64,000 nucleotides of DNA from Monarcha castaneiventris obscurior (lineage: Eukaryota; Chordata; Aves; Passeriformes; Monarchidae). The notes below the pieces were generated by a model. It was not told where the DNA came from. It did no database searches and worked only from the letters and a program-made list of their open reading frames with translations. Both the position numbers and the translations under genes were made by a program. How positions within the stretch are numbered: position 1 is the first letter of the stretch; every line of letters begins with the position of its first letter. The stretch covers positions 6,943,001 through 7,007,000 of the forward strand of contig JAMPIT010000230.1 of NCBI GenBank assembly GCA_026261815.1, read 5' to 3'. This document shows, one piece after another, positions 24,641 through 35,612 of the stretch.

Positions 24641-27629
24641 CCAGAAGGTCAGACTTCTTTTGATGGAGCCTGGGATATTTGAACATTGAGACTTTGCAGG
24701 GTAAAACCACTCTTTTAATGAGGGAATAAATATTGCTAAAAATATTTAAGCATTTGATTGCAGAAGTTGTAGAAGATGTTTTTTGTACCTCAAGACACTT
24801 AAACAGAAATTTGAAATACACGAATAGTTTTGAAAACTGCTAGGAATTCAATCTTGACTTTTATCCCAAATGCTGTAATCCCCAACACTCTTTAACATGG
24901 ATTTGTTGCTCATGTAGGTGCCCTGTGTGTTGTACTTACTGATAGTATCACTGTTCCAACAAAATATACTACATTTGTTCTTTAGTGATTAACCACTCCA
25001 CTTTCCTATTAACAAAGCAGCAAATGGGAAGCTCGTTTCCTTCCTCCGTGCTGAGCAGTTCATTTAATGCAGTTTCCTCACAATAGACAGTAAAGAGAAA
25101 TAGAAAATGGTTACTGTGAATTGCTGCTATGGATACAAGTATCTTCCCTCTCTCACTGTTCTGAGACTTCATGGAGTGCTTGTTAGCATATTAGCCAAAA
25201 GGCATTCAATGGTGAGTATAAATGCATTGTATTAAAGTCTACTGCCCTTCTTATTTGGTTGTTCTGTAGAAACAAATGGTAAAGGTTTCTTTTCCCTGTA
25301 AACTGTTAAACTTCAAAACCAAGACATACAAGGCTTTAGTGTTGATGTTAATAAGAGCTGACAGCCTCATAGGGTGCATAAAAAAGATCACAACTGACTG
25401 AAGAAGAATTTACCATACATATAAGCCTTTACCAACTATAAATCAAACATTTTCAAATAACTCTTTAAAAAAATTTTGGGGGAAATTAACTTCTGCTGTT
25501 GTTCGTACAGTGATCCTTATGCTAGTGCTGACATACACGTAGGTCAATGCTATTTCATTGCAGAACACTAAATGGCGGATCTTGCCTGAAGACATCCATC
25601 TCTTTGATGTCAGAAAGCTCAAACATAAAAGCAGCAAGATAAACAGGCAAAGGAGATCAATTTAATTCAACACTGGAAGGATATGGGTTGTACTTCTTAA
25701 TAAGATTAAATGAATGAACACTTAAATGACTGCTCTGTGTGAAATGACTTGATTTGTTTCACGTATCCACTCTGTGTTGTGTTCACAGAATATGTCACAT
25801 GGATGATAACAACAGAAACAGTTCTTGCATCTTTTATTTGGCTGTGGTAGAAATACAGTACACAGTTAGTGTGAGTGAAAAGCCATTGGTGTCATTCTGT
25901 AAGTCTCTCTGATACTTCTTTCATTTTAGGCTCTATGTAGGTGACGTTTTCAACAGCCTTCACCACTGAGTCATGTAAGTGATGCAAATGCCTATTTGCA
26001 TATGTAAACTGTGCTCTAGCACACCCAAAAGTGTGAATTATAAGATTTTTTCAGTTTGCTTGAAAAAATCCCAACTTGAGAGACAGGTACACTGAACATT
26101 TGCACCCAATGAACACCTCAGCCTTTTCTTGAGTGTTACTTTTAGTGCCAAACCACAAGGACAAATAATTGGAAGACAAAACCAACAGAAGGTAACATTT
26201 TAACAGTACATAATATTATTTTCAGGACCTCTAATAACTAACCATATGGAGTGTTGTATGCCCTGTCTTTACTCTGTTGAGTTATGTAGCTTTTATAAAA
26301 TAAAATATCAGGACTTTTTCAAGTTCTTGCTAGTTAAGACAGTGTTTGTTGTAAGGAAGTAGACCACTGCAGTCTGGGACTTGATCCAAGGTCTATTTAA
26401 ATCTCTTGAAAAATCAGGTGATGACTGGTCATACTGTATCTTGGGCACATGCTTCATGTTCATAAGATTCTGATTCTTAATCAAATGTAAGTGTTTTGCC
26501 AGCAAAGCAAGCACATGAGTGACTTGCTCAGTCAAGGTCTATGAAAAAAAGAGATTATCCTGTCAGCACATAATGATAATCATTTTGTGCTGCTTGGCTT
26601 CTGAGGCACTTCCTTATAAGTTGAACTAATTCAATACTAATTCACTGAATACACTAAATCAGGGATATTGTGCCATGAAATTAACTTAAATATCTTTGTG
26701 GTAACACAGCAGCAATTCAGCTGGTATTGCAAATATCTTTATCATCCTTCATTGATTTTCCCTGGTGTCCCTATGAATTGATGTCTTTTACTGGACTTTC
26801 ATTGCTGGGATGCATTAGTTTACATATGAGTTACTGAATGAGAGATTAACAGCCCAAATATTCCACTTGTTTTCTTTGGGCAGCAAATAAAATTATTTCA
26901 AAAAATTAATATTTTTTTTTCTTCCCTTGAGGTTTGATCTCACAATAATCTTCTTAATGCTGAGATATGAAACGATTATAAAACCAGGCTTTGGTTTATA
27001 CTCATTGAGCAAATTTTGAGACCGTCCAAGAAGAAATTTAATTATTTGCTCTGCAAATTGCACACAGCAAACACAACTGCAGTCCACAAGACATTGCACA
27101 ATTACAGGTTTTGTTTAAAAACTGTCAGAGCAGGCAGACTTGGATTATCTGAACAGATTTATTTACTTCAAAAATTTATGCCTTGACTTAGTTCACTGAT
27201 GTACTCAGCAGATGAGACATTTCATAGATTACTTTTGGAGTAACCACATACTAATATTTATAGATAAATGTCTGCTGAAAACACGTTCAAGTTGCATTTT
27301 GATGGAAACCTTCGAGCAAACCCACTTATGGGAACTCTTGCTATGCCACAACATATGATTAATGGGCAACTGAGGATGGGCCTTGATCGCTGTGAGGAGC
27401 TCTTAATGAAAAAGGCTACAAAAAATTTATATTAAGAAGGAAATTTATTATCTGGCATTGTTCAAGAATAATCCTTACTAAATCCAGAAAAAAACAGGCT
27501 GTCATGGCTCTGAGAGCCAGACTGCAAGGCACTGATCCTCTGCCCTCAAACAGAGCGTGCATGGGCAGATAGGAACAATCAGTGTTTTCTGCTGATGTGT
27601 TTCAAGATTTAAAGACTTAAGAATTGGAC
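24641..27629. other. Intergenic, no gene recognised
   Basis: AT-rich unique-looking sequence between two CR1 copies. I see no exon signals, simple repeat of note or known element. Confidence 0.5.
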
Positions 27630-28214
27630 ACAAATTGGCCAAAAGGATCAAATGTACCCTGAGGTCCATCAGGCACAGAATCCCTGGCTGGTCCAAGGAG
27701 GGGATTGTCCTGCTTCACTCTGCCCTGGTGCAGCCCAACCTCGAGCACTGTGTGAAGTTTTGGGCAGCACAACATAAGAAGGAAAAGCTATTGGAACTTA
27801 TCCAGAGGAGAGACATGAAGATGGTGAGGGCCCTGAGGGGAAATGAGAAGTGGCTGAAGTCACTTGGTTTGTTCAGCCTGGAGAAGAGGAGGCTGAGGGG
27901 ACACCTCAGGGCAGCTACAACTTCCTGATGAGGAGAAGAGGAGAGGCAGGTACTGATACCTTCTCTGTGGTGACAGGACCTGAGGGAATGGCCTGAAGCT
28001 GTGTCAAGGGAGGTTTAGCTTGGATATTAGAAAAAGGCTCTTCACCCATAGGGCTGGGAACAGGAACAAGCTTCCCAGGGAAGTGGTCACAGCTCCAGCC
28101 TGACAGAATTCAGGAAGCATTTAGACAATACTCTCAGGCACATGGTCTGACTCCTGGGGATGGTGCTGTGTAGGGCCAGGAGCTGGACTCAATAATCCTT
28201 GTGGCTCCCTTCCT
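27630..28214 (+). mobile_element. CR1 LINE fragment, end of ORF2 and 3' UTR
   Basis: Runs 5' to 3' on the + strand. It begins in ORF2, where a 97-residue frame at 27635-27928 reads [17 protein letters not shown] and [13 protein letters not shown], the usual end of CR1 reverse transcriptase ORFs, and stops after the CR1 3' segment ending ataatccttgtggctccctt. Frameshifts and the internal stop after 27928 show that it is dead. No intact ATTCTATG tail is left. Confidence 0.92.
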
Positions 28215-29206
28215 GCAGAAAAATTACCTTTCCATCATTGCAAGCTTTGTTTTTTGCATGTTCTGAAATTACGAAGCGTCATAACGGTATCTAAACTGCA
28301 ATTACAAGAAAGCCAAAATCAGAATAGCTACAGGAAGTGTGCATTGGAAAGATCATCAAATCAGTCTTAGATATAGGAGAAAAAACCAAATAGCAAGGAA
28401 AGAGCCTGTAATATGGAAATAAAAGTGGAGATAGAAACAGAATGGAAAAACCCACTGTTTTCATTATTAAGGCAGAATTTGGGAGGACTTGGTAAGATGG
28501 ATACTGGATAGTCAAAATAGCAGTGATTAAAGAGGTATCTCCTCACCACATCAGTGCTGGCTCTTGCAGCTCAGTGGCTTCAACAGCAGCTGTGGCTCAA
28601 GAACATAGGGACTGGGTAGAGAGGGGAAGCAACCACAGACACTCGTTTGTCACAGTATTTTTAAAACTGATAATGGCCCTCAGTTAAACTGAGTTTGGGA
28701 AGCCTTGCTTTAGACTCTCAGATGTTCCTGAAGATAAGACATTGGCTTATCTTTTTACTTATTACTGACAGTTATGTATTCGCAAAGAGAAAAATAGTGG
28801 GATTTCAGTTAGGTTTAAAACACTTAGCAACCATTTACCATGTGTCTCTCCAGAAAAGCCCTTCATTAGATATTTTTATTAATGTGATTTAACTAAAATA
28901 AATTCGATGAGATTATTTGCCTGCTCATATTTTTCCATTTCTAGACTGTTCTGATAATCTGTGATAAACTAATAAGCATGAATTGCTTTTAACTTAAATT
29001 CCTCTCATGGTCTCTTAAACATTTCTGATCATGATGAAAAGTGAAAAGACTAGTGAAAAGGAGTTATGGCTAGTATTTGAGAATTAGAGTTTCTGTTTTT
29101 ATTTATTTAGATAAAACCATTTCCATTAGAGGAAGAGGCTTTCTGTTACAAGCTCTGCAAATACAACACCACCAAAACTCTGTAGATGAAGTAACTGTTT
29201 TCAGTA
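28215..29206. other. Intergenic, no gene recognised
   Basis: Unique AT-rich sequence after the CR1. Nothing supported is seen in it. Confidence 0.45.
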
Positions 29207-29350
29207 ATTGGGTTTGGTTTGGGGGCTTTTTTTGGTTTTTTTGTTTTGTTATGTTTTGGGGTTTTTTTGTTTTGTTGGGGGTTTTTTTGGGTTTTTTTTT
29301 TTTTGGTGGGCTTTGGTTTTTTTTTGGTTGGCTGGTTGTTTTTTTATTTC
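29207..29350 (+). repeat. Strand-biased T/G tract with G-runs
   Basis: About 140 nt made almost only of T and G on the + strand, with several runs of 3-5 G separated by T-rich spacers. It is low-complexity DNA; the open frame through it (Phe/Gly/Trp/Leu only) is an artefact of composition. Confidence 0.85.
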
Positions 29351-30186
29351 CGTAGGAATTAAATTACTCTAATTTAGGGCTGCATTGATTTTACTTGGCT
29401 GTAATTGCAGTATTTCCTAAGATAGGGGCAAAACCCCATGAGAAAAAAAAGTGAAAGGCTCATAGGGGGATGGATGTGAAAATAAATATATATTGTATAC
29501 GACTTTTTATATGGCTTTCCACTGATTATAAATTACTTTTCAATCAAGTCAAAATACTTCTGCTATGTCATGTAATGAAAAGAGAAACCAAATGTTATAG
29601 AAAAGAATAGTCTGCTGACAGAAAGATTCAGATTCATGTTCAGTAATTCTTTTTTTGCTCAAATATTTCATGTAAATTCATAGGACTTCTCTCCTGTAAA
29701 GCTTCCAAGGTAGCGTGTTCTGAAAAGAAGAAATTGAACACATTATGAATGAGATTCAAAGAATCCTGATGCATTCCTTTCTGAAGGTCCATTTTGTTTT
29801 TAGTCAGTCTGGAAGGTATACCTGTCAAAATATGGGCAGTAAAACCCCCAGCTGTAGGTCTATATGGCATTAAAAGAGCCACAAATATAAGAAAGGTGTT
29901 CACTCAAAAGGTGCTTCTAGATAATATTGTGAAAATGCTGTCTTGCTGTTCAGTGATGGTCAAAAGTCAAAGAAAATATTAAATAAGGATCTTTAATTAA
30001 GATCCCTTAGTATGATCAGAAATCAGTAAGTCATAGAAATCAGTGTGGAACCATTTCTTTATCACTATCTGCAGCTCTGGCTCCCTCTGGAAAGGAGATG
30101 CAGCAAAACTAGAGATGATGCAAAGAGGGAAGAAGAGCAGGATCAGAGGGACAGAGCATCTGCTGCACTGGAATGTATTAAAGAGC
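29351..30186. other. Intergenic, no gene recognised
   Basis: AT-rich sequence between the T/G tract and the LTR cluster. No supported feature. Confidence 0.45.
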
Positions 30187-30399
30187 TGTTGTGGGCTGAC
30201 CCTGACAGGCAGCTCAGCCCCACACAGCCCCACACAGCCACTCACTGACCCTCCCTCAGTGGGAAAGGGACGGAAACAGAAGAGTGAAAGTGAGAAAACT
30301 CATGGGTTCAGGCAGTTTACCAGGTAGAATAAAAGGCACACATACAAGCAAAGTAAAACTAGGAATTCATTCCCCCCTTCCCATGGGCAGCAGGTGTTC

Positions 30400-30403
30400 A
30401 GCC
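30400..30403. other. Target-site duplication, left copy (AGCC)
   Basis: Four bases immediately before the TG end of the inner LTR, repeated at 30773-30776. Confidence 0.65.
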
Positions 30404-30772
30404 TGATGCCTTGAGAGGCCGCCTAAAGACAGAGACTAGACAGGATAAGGGAATAAAGGTAGGTATTTATTTGAAGGGCCTTCAAGGTACACCCTGGGGA
30501 GTCCAGAGGCTATTCTCAAAATGGACCCCAAGATGGTCACAGGTTCTTCACACTTTTATAGGTTTGGTTCATTTGCATATCAGGGTTAATTCTCCAATTA
30601 AAGCTTCAGCTTAATGATGTCATTTCCCCTCAGCTTGCTCCCCTCTTAGAGGCTTTTGGTTTATACTTTTTGGGCCTAGGATGGTCTGGGTGTCCTTGAA
30701 GAGCAAGACTGGAGAGGCTTTAAGTCCACCTAGCATGAGAGAGCAGAAATTAACAGGATACCTAAGGCATCA
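30404..30772 (-). mobile_element. Solo LTR nested in the older LTR
   Basis: The 369-bp unit starts TGATGCCTT and ends AAGGCATCA, a perfect 9-bp inverted terminal repeat with TG...CA ends. It is flanked by AGCC at 30400-30403 and again at 30773-30776, a 4-bp target duplication. On the - strand there is a TATAAAA at 30554-30560 and an AATAAA about 85 nt downstream at 30466-30471, the expected promoter and polyadenylation signals of an LTR. It therefore shares the orientation of the outer LTR. No internal viral genes are present. A 4-bp duplication fits ERV1-type integrases better than ERVL (5 bp) or ERVK (6 bp). Confidence 0.82.
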
Positions 30773-30776
30773 AGCC
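30773..30776. other. Target-site duplication, right copy (AGCC)
   Basis: Four bases immediately after the CA end of the inner LTR. The outer LTR resumes directly with ccatccccagg. Confidence 0.65.
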
Positions 30777-31137
30777 ATCCCCAGGAAAGCAGAGTTTCAT
30801 CACACAGAACAGGGACTTGGCAAGAAAATCATTCCAAATGTACCCCCTTCCTCCTTCTCCCCTCAGCTTTTATTACTGGAATATCATGGGGTGTGGGACA
30901 TGTCTTTGGTCAGTTGGGGTCAGCTGTCCTGGCTGTGTCCCTCCCAACTTGTGCACTCCCAGGCCCCACTGGTGAGGCAGCGTGAGAAGTGGAGAAGGCC
31001 TTGATGCTGTGTAAAGGCTGCTCAGCAACAGCTAAAACATCCCTGTGTTATCAACACTGTTTTGGTCACAAGTCCGAAACAGCTCCCTACAGACTGCTAT
31101 GAAGAGAACTAATTCAGTCTCAGTCAAATCAAGGACA

Positions 31138-32372
31138 GCTTCCAGGCACTACCTGGTGTAGAAGAGTGATGACTGCGGGAGGATCTCTAGAGCCAACTCG
31201 TGAGTGGGGCAACAAGGAAAGTATTATTCACGACTTCCCATAACAGAAAACTTAATGGACGCACAATTTATTAAGTTACAATGTTAAAATAAATATAATT
31301 ACTTTTTCTGGCAATGCATAGCAAAATTGTAGTACTCAGATTTTGAGGATGCTGTGGGAGTCAAAAATATATAATTGTGCTCAGTTCAGTTAATGGAGGA
31401 CAAGACTAACACTAAGTATTTACACTGGATGCAACTTTGACTCAAGATGCTTCCAGGATTAAAATAAGTTGGAAACTGGGAGAACAGACACAGGAAAGAA
31501 TAAATTTATCCATAGTTCTTTTTCCCATTCCTTTTCATCTTGCATCCACTACAAGTTCCTGCCAGAGGCAGACTAATCACCTGGGCTGGTCTCTGGGTCA
31601 ATACAATATAGCATTTATGTTCTTATTCTCCACAAAGTTATTAACAGGTGAGCACAAACCAAGATGGAGGGAGGGAAAGTCATTGTGTCTCACATGTGCT
31701 GGTGTGGCTGCAACCACCTTGAAACATCACGCTCCAGGACATTAGGAAGTTCAGTTCACATTGCACATAAATAACATCTCTATGAAAAGACTGAAAATGC
31801 ATCTGTAAAAATAAAGCTCTTTGGAGATGGGAATTAAACAGCGTCACCTTGGCAAGGAAATATTTAGAAGAACGGAAAAATCCTCAATGTTATCCACACA
31901 TTTATATAAGCAGTAAATGCAGGTTATGGGCAGATGTTATCATAACCCATGCTCACAAACACCTTCCTATTCTCTGCAAGTGCCAGGGAAAAACATTTCT
32001 GCAAGAATATAAAGATAACAGCTCAGTTAAATTTAGTACATTATTCTAATCTTAAAATTCAGCCTCTAAACACATGTAATTGGTAATATATGAGTGAGTC
32101 ATGGAAACTTGCTTTTTACGAAGAAAATTAGTAATGTTCACTTCTGGCTCTTTTCATCGCTTTATGTATCACTAGCTTTCTTCCAGTATGCAATTTAGTG
32201 ATCCTTGATCCACAACATTTACAGCAATTTAAATGTATTTCAGATGCTGCTAACATGGCTCCTGCCATTTAAAATGTTCATGAGTTTCTGAGCTATTCTG
32301 CTTCTATTTTTGTTCTTTATGAGCAAATCATTATTTATGAAGTCTTTAATGATAAATGCCTGCTTTCCTTAG
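31138..32372. other. Intergenic, no gene recognised
   Basis: Unique AT-rich sequence. Its last about 70 nt (pyrimidine-rich, ending tgctttccttag at 32361-32372) resemble an intron 3' end and precede the exon-like segment at 32373. Confidence 0.45.
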
Positions 32373-32547
32373 GCTGGAATTCATGCCTTTCACAGACAGC
32401 TTGCCAAGTCCCCTGCACTGCACTTCCAGTCCAGCAGAATTGGGAAGGTCTGTTGTGAGCAGCAGAGAAAAGGCACTGGGACCAGAAAGGCAAAGGAGGT
32501 TCCAGGAGATGCATGACAAGTACCTCGATGAGCTCAGACAGCAGCTG
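32373..32547 (+). pseudogene. Exon-like open segment of unknown origin, cut by a CR1
   Basis: A splice-acceptor-like sequence (tgctttccttag) sharply separates AT-rich sequence from a GC-richer open stretch. The frame starting at 32374 reads LEFMPFTDSLPSPL, then SSREKALGPERQRRFQ, then EMHDKYLDELRQQL, a Ser/Pro-rich part followed by a charged, helix-like part. At 32548 the frame runs straight into a CR1 3' tail, so the original 3' end of the segment is lost or displaced. The frame stays open within the CR1 to 32877, but that part is repeat. I do not recognise the protein. It could be an exon of an unannotated gene, a remnant of a degraded gene or retrocopy, or chance. Confidence 0.35.
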
Positions 32548-33035
32548 ATCACAGAATCACAGAATCAGCTGAGCTGGAAGGACCCACAAGGATCATCAAG
32601 CCCAGCTCCTGGCCCTGCACAGCACCATCCCCAAGAGTCAGACCATGTGCCAGAGAGCACTGTCCAAAAGCTCCTTGAGCTCTGCCAGACCTGGTGCTGC
32701 ACCCGCTTCCCTGGGGAGCCTGTTCCAGTGCCCAACCACCCTCTGGGTGAAGAACCTTTATCTCATATCCAACCTAAACTTCCCCTGACACAACTTCAGG
32801 GCATTCCCTCAGGTTCTGTCACCACAAAGAAGAGATCAGTGCCTGCCCTCCCCTCTTCCCCTCACAAGGAATTTTAACTGCAGTGAGGTCTCCCCTCAGC
32901 CTCCTCTTCTCCAGGCTGAACAGACCAGATGACCTCAGACATTCCTCACATGGCTTCCCCTCAAGGCCCTTCACCTATTTGTTGCCCTCCTTTGGACACT
33001 CTCTGATAGTTTAATTTCTTTCTTAAATTGTGGTC
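32548..33035 (-). mobile_element. CR1 LINE fragment (3' end)
   Basis: The left end has the doubled atcacagaatcacagaatca tail, marking the 3' end of a - strand CR1. The body matches in order: ccacaaggatcatcaagccc, cctgttccagtgcccaacca, cctcttctccaggctgaaca, tgccctcctttggacactct. Similarity fades near ttcttaaattgtgg at about 33035. It is 5'-truncated. Confidence 0.92.
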
Positions 33036-33884
33036 AATTTCTCCCACTCTGACTTGCAAGGCTGCACTGTCATGGAGAATTGAGCCAGGTGCATACTTCC
33101 AGGTATATTTCCAGATATACATGCCTTTGATTTTACTCCTTTTGGAGACAGGTAAAGATCTGTATATTCCCCAGTTAAATCCAACAGAGAAGAAATTGAT
33201 GGTCAAGTATTATTTCATTTTAAAATAGCCTGAACTTTGAAAAATTATATTGATTTCTTTCAAGCTGCACTAAGTCAGCAAATCATTAAAGTATGTTTGC
33301 ATGTCAGGACAGCCCCATAGCACTGCCGAGTGGGTTTTGGGTGGAAATAAACCAGCCACAGCCAGTGGGATTAGCCATGATGATGTCATAAAACTCTGAA
33401 AGTCTTAAAAGTGGATAGAAATAGGGCAAGCCATGAAAGCTGTTATCTCACCCATTCACATGATTTTTGATCTCTTTCTTTTCAGTTACCGAGCATATAT
33501 GGAATGTAACTCATGACTTTTGACCACGATATATGTGATGTGCAGCTCCCTTGAAGCTCACACTTCAAGTACTCCAGCAAAATGCTCCCATTACCAGAGC
33601 CACATGGGAACTGATAAACCAGGTTTGTCTTCATTTGCCATAGAACACATTTCAGGGACATCTCTGCTGCTTTCTAGAAAAAATTTAGGGCTAGATACAT
33701 GAAGAATGCTCCCTTTACGGCCAGAAGAGAAAGAAAAATGCTTTTCTAGTAATTTAAATAGTTAACGTCATGCAGCCATACGTGTTTCTGAGAAAAAGAT
33801 TTAAATAGCTTAGAAAAAGATTTGAACAACAATTAATTCAATTGATTGAATTAATCCATCAGCACAGGAGTCAGTCCATGGTCA
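33036..33884. other. Intergenic, no gene recognised
   Basis: Unique-looking sequence between two CR1-derived stretches. No splice donor that would clearly continue the exon-like segment at 32373-32547 was found. Confidence 0.4.
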
Positions 33885-34453
33885 GAGTGTCCCATTTCAC
33901 TAAGGGTGACAACTGGAAATGTGAGTTAGGGAGCAGAAGATGGGGATTAATGTAAGCATTGTAGGAAAAAAGCTGAAATGGCAGGCAGTCCCATTTGGGG
34001 TGGAGGGAGATATCATAGGAATTCCTCAGGAATCAGTCTTGAGACAAATCCTATTTAAAAACAATCATGAATTAAATTCATAGGGCCTTGGTCCACAAAT
34101 GGAGGAATTTTCTCATGAAACTTGCTGGTTAAATGAAGACAAAACCTCCATCCATATAGAGGAATTTATTTTGTAAACAAAATAGAGCTACATGTCACTG
34201 CAGGATCAAAATGTTAGAAGAGTGATTAAACATAAACATGTGCCTGGGCATTAACATGTGAGACAGAAGCCCATTGAGCGAAAGAGCTGTTACTATAAAC
34301 TTTGGCTATGAAGTGCCACCCTTGGAGGTTCCAAGACTTGGCCAGACAAAACCAAAGCTGTCATCATCCAAACTGGCAACAGTGTCCCTGTGAGAGGAGA
34401 ATTGGACCAGGGATCCAGAGATCTTTTCCAACTACATTTCTGCGTTTCTGTGA
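33885..34453 (+). mobile_element. Old, heavily diverged CR1 pieces
   Basis: Two islands resemble CR1 on the + strand: 33885-34050, where ggagatatcataggaattcc and agtcttgagacaaatcctat recall the ORF2 segment with the GDP-type turn before the catalytic region, and 34310-34453, where cttggaggttccaagacttg and aattggaccagggatccaga lead to a decayed tail ttctgcgtttctgtga. The sequence between them is not clearly CR1. The divergence suggests an older insertion than the other copies here. Confidence 0.55.
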
Positions 34454-34813
34454 AAACGAATGAGAGAATGACTGACAGTTGTATTGGTCACATTCATTGA
34501 CATGAACTGCCACTCCTACTCTGAGGAAGATTTGCAGTCCCAGAAGGTGTTTGGTAAGGTATTCCCTATAGAAATAAGCATTGATTTCCGAAAATGTGGG
34601 TTTCCAAGTGAGGTGTTTTATGCTGCTGTAGTGATGAGCTCAGGAAAGATTAGCTTAAAAATGTTTTGAAAGAGCAGGATAGGACCAGGAGTCAGCCAGG
34701 ATTTGGGATGTACCTGCTTATATCTTTGAATTGTAGAAAGTGTCATAAAACACAAACTATTTTTGGGGTTTTTCATCACAAATTCAAAATATAGTGGAAA
34801 ATAATTTTAACCA

Positions 34814-34818
<5 letters not shown>

Positions 34819-34844
<26 letters not shown>
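34819..34844. repeat. Homopolymer T26
   Basis: Twenty-six consecutive T on the + strand. No retrotransposon body is recognisable next to it, so it could be the poly(A) tail of a decayed - strand retrocopy or simple slippage. Its length may be misassembled. Confidence 0.85.
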
Positions 34845-35437
34845 AAAGTAAGATTGAAGTGAAATATCAAGAAACCCAGTTTAGAAGGGATTCTGTGGTG
34901 GCTGCAGTCTGGACTGTGGGATATGTTGCAATATTGTTTTTACTTTTCTTCCAAAGCTCTGAATAATGTAGGATTTGAGAGACTCCAGCATGTTGATAAT
35001 CTGATGGCAGGCAAGGAAGGAATAGAGAGTAAAATTCTTCATCATTCAAGAAAATCATATTACAGAGACTCTTTCTTCTCTAGAATGATTTCACAAGAAT
35101 AGTCCAGGTCAGTCTACAAAAGTTTTAGTAAACTAGCACATATTTCATGAACAGGTGAAAACCATCAGACAAATGGCTGATTTGACCCTGTCATCCAGAA
35201 AGGGAAGAGATGATGTTAATGACAGCATGTCTCACCTTGTACAGTTTACATGCAGCCCTGCAACACATCCATTTAAAACTTTCAAACATGTCTGTATAGT
35301 TCTTGAAGTTTCTGTGCTCTCTCTTCCTTTTCAATGTCAAGCCAGGCAGTCTGCTGATAGATTTGGGGCTCATTTCCATGCAAATTTTTACCAGTCCAAA
35401 AATTCATATCCTTAATCTTATTTTCAATTAACTTTTT

Positions 35438-35466
35438 GGGGGGGGGGTTGGTGGGAGCGAGAGGGG
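35438..35466 (+). other. G-rich cluster, possible G-quadruplex
   Basis: A G10 run is followed by ttggtgggagcgagagggg, giving at least four runs of three or more G within 29 nt. This fits a loose G-quadruplex pattern on the + strand. Confidence 0.5.
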
Positions 35467-35542
35467 AGAAGGAGGCTGTTTTAGTGTACAAGATATGGCT
35501 CAAAACAAGCCAAGTCTAAGGAAAGCTGAATTTATAGCTAAA

Positions 35543-35612
35543 TAGCAGGGCTGGGATTCAGAAGATCTGGATTATATCCTGGGCTGCCACAGACTTCCTG
35601 TATAATCCAAGA
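35543..35612 (+). repeat. MIR-like SINE remnant
   Basis: gctgggattcagaagatctg followed by cctgggctgccacagacttc resembles the MIR core (gtcaggagacctgggttc... agctctgccactgacttgc). It is short and diverged, and the call is from recall. Confidence 0.45.

Larger units (their letters stand above)
30187..31137 (-). mobile_element. Avian endogenous-retrovirus-type LTR, interrupted by a second LTR
   Basis: Left part 30187-30403 (cagctcagccccacacagcc, agtgaaagtgagaaaactca, ggaattcattccc) and right part 30773-31137 (ggtcagttggggtcagctgt, ggccttgatgctgtgtaaag, gttatcaacactgttttggt) together match, from memory, one common avian LTR of the ERVL-like group read on the - strand. The two parts are continuous once the inner 369-bp LTR plus one copy of the 4-bp duplication is ignored, leaving about 578 bp. 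On the - strand it begins TGTCC and ends ACAACA. No gag, pol or env flanks it, so it is a solo LTR. The family name is from recall and was not checked. Confidence 0.72.

Noticed and set aside
27635..27928. 97-codon frame that looks like a protein gene
   Set aside because: It is the end of CR1 ORF2 in a truncated dead copy.
29077..29355. 92-codon frame encoding a very hydrophobic Phe/Trp/Gly-rich peptide
   Set aside because: It is a product of the T/G low-complexity tract, not a membrane protein.
30045..31004. Several frames of 67-107 codons
   Set aside because: They overlap the LTRs and carry no viral protein motif; LTRs are non-coding.
32548..32877. Continuation of the 173-codon + strand frame that begins at 32356
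   Set aside because: This part is the antisense strand of a CR1 3' end; only the segment before 32548 could be an exon.
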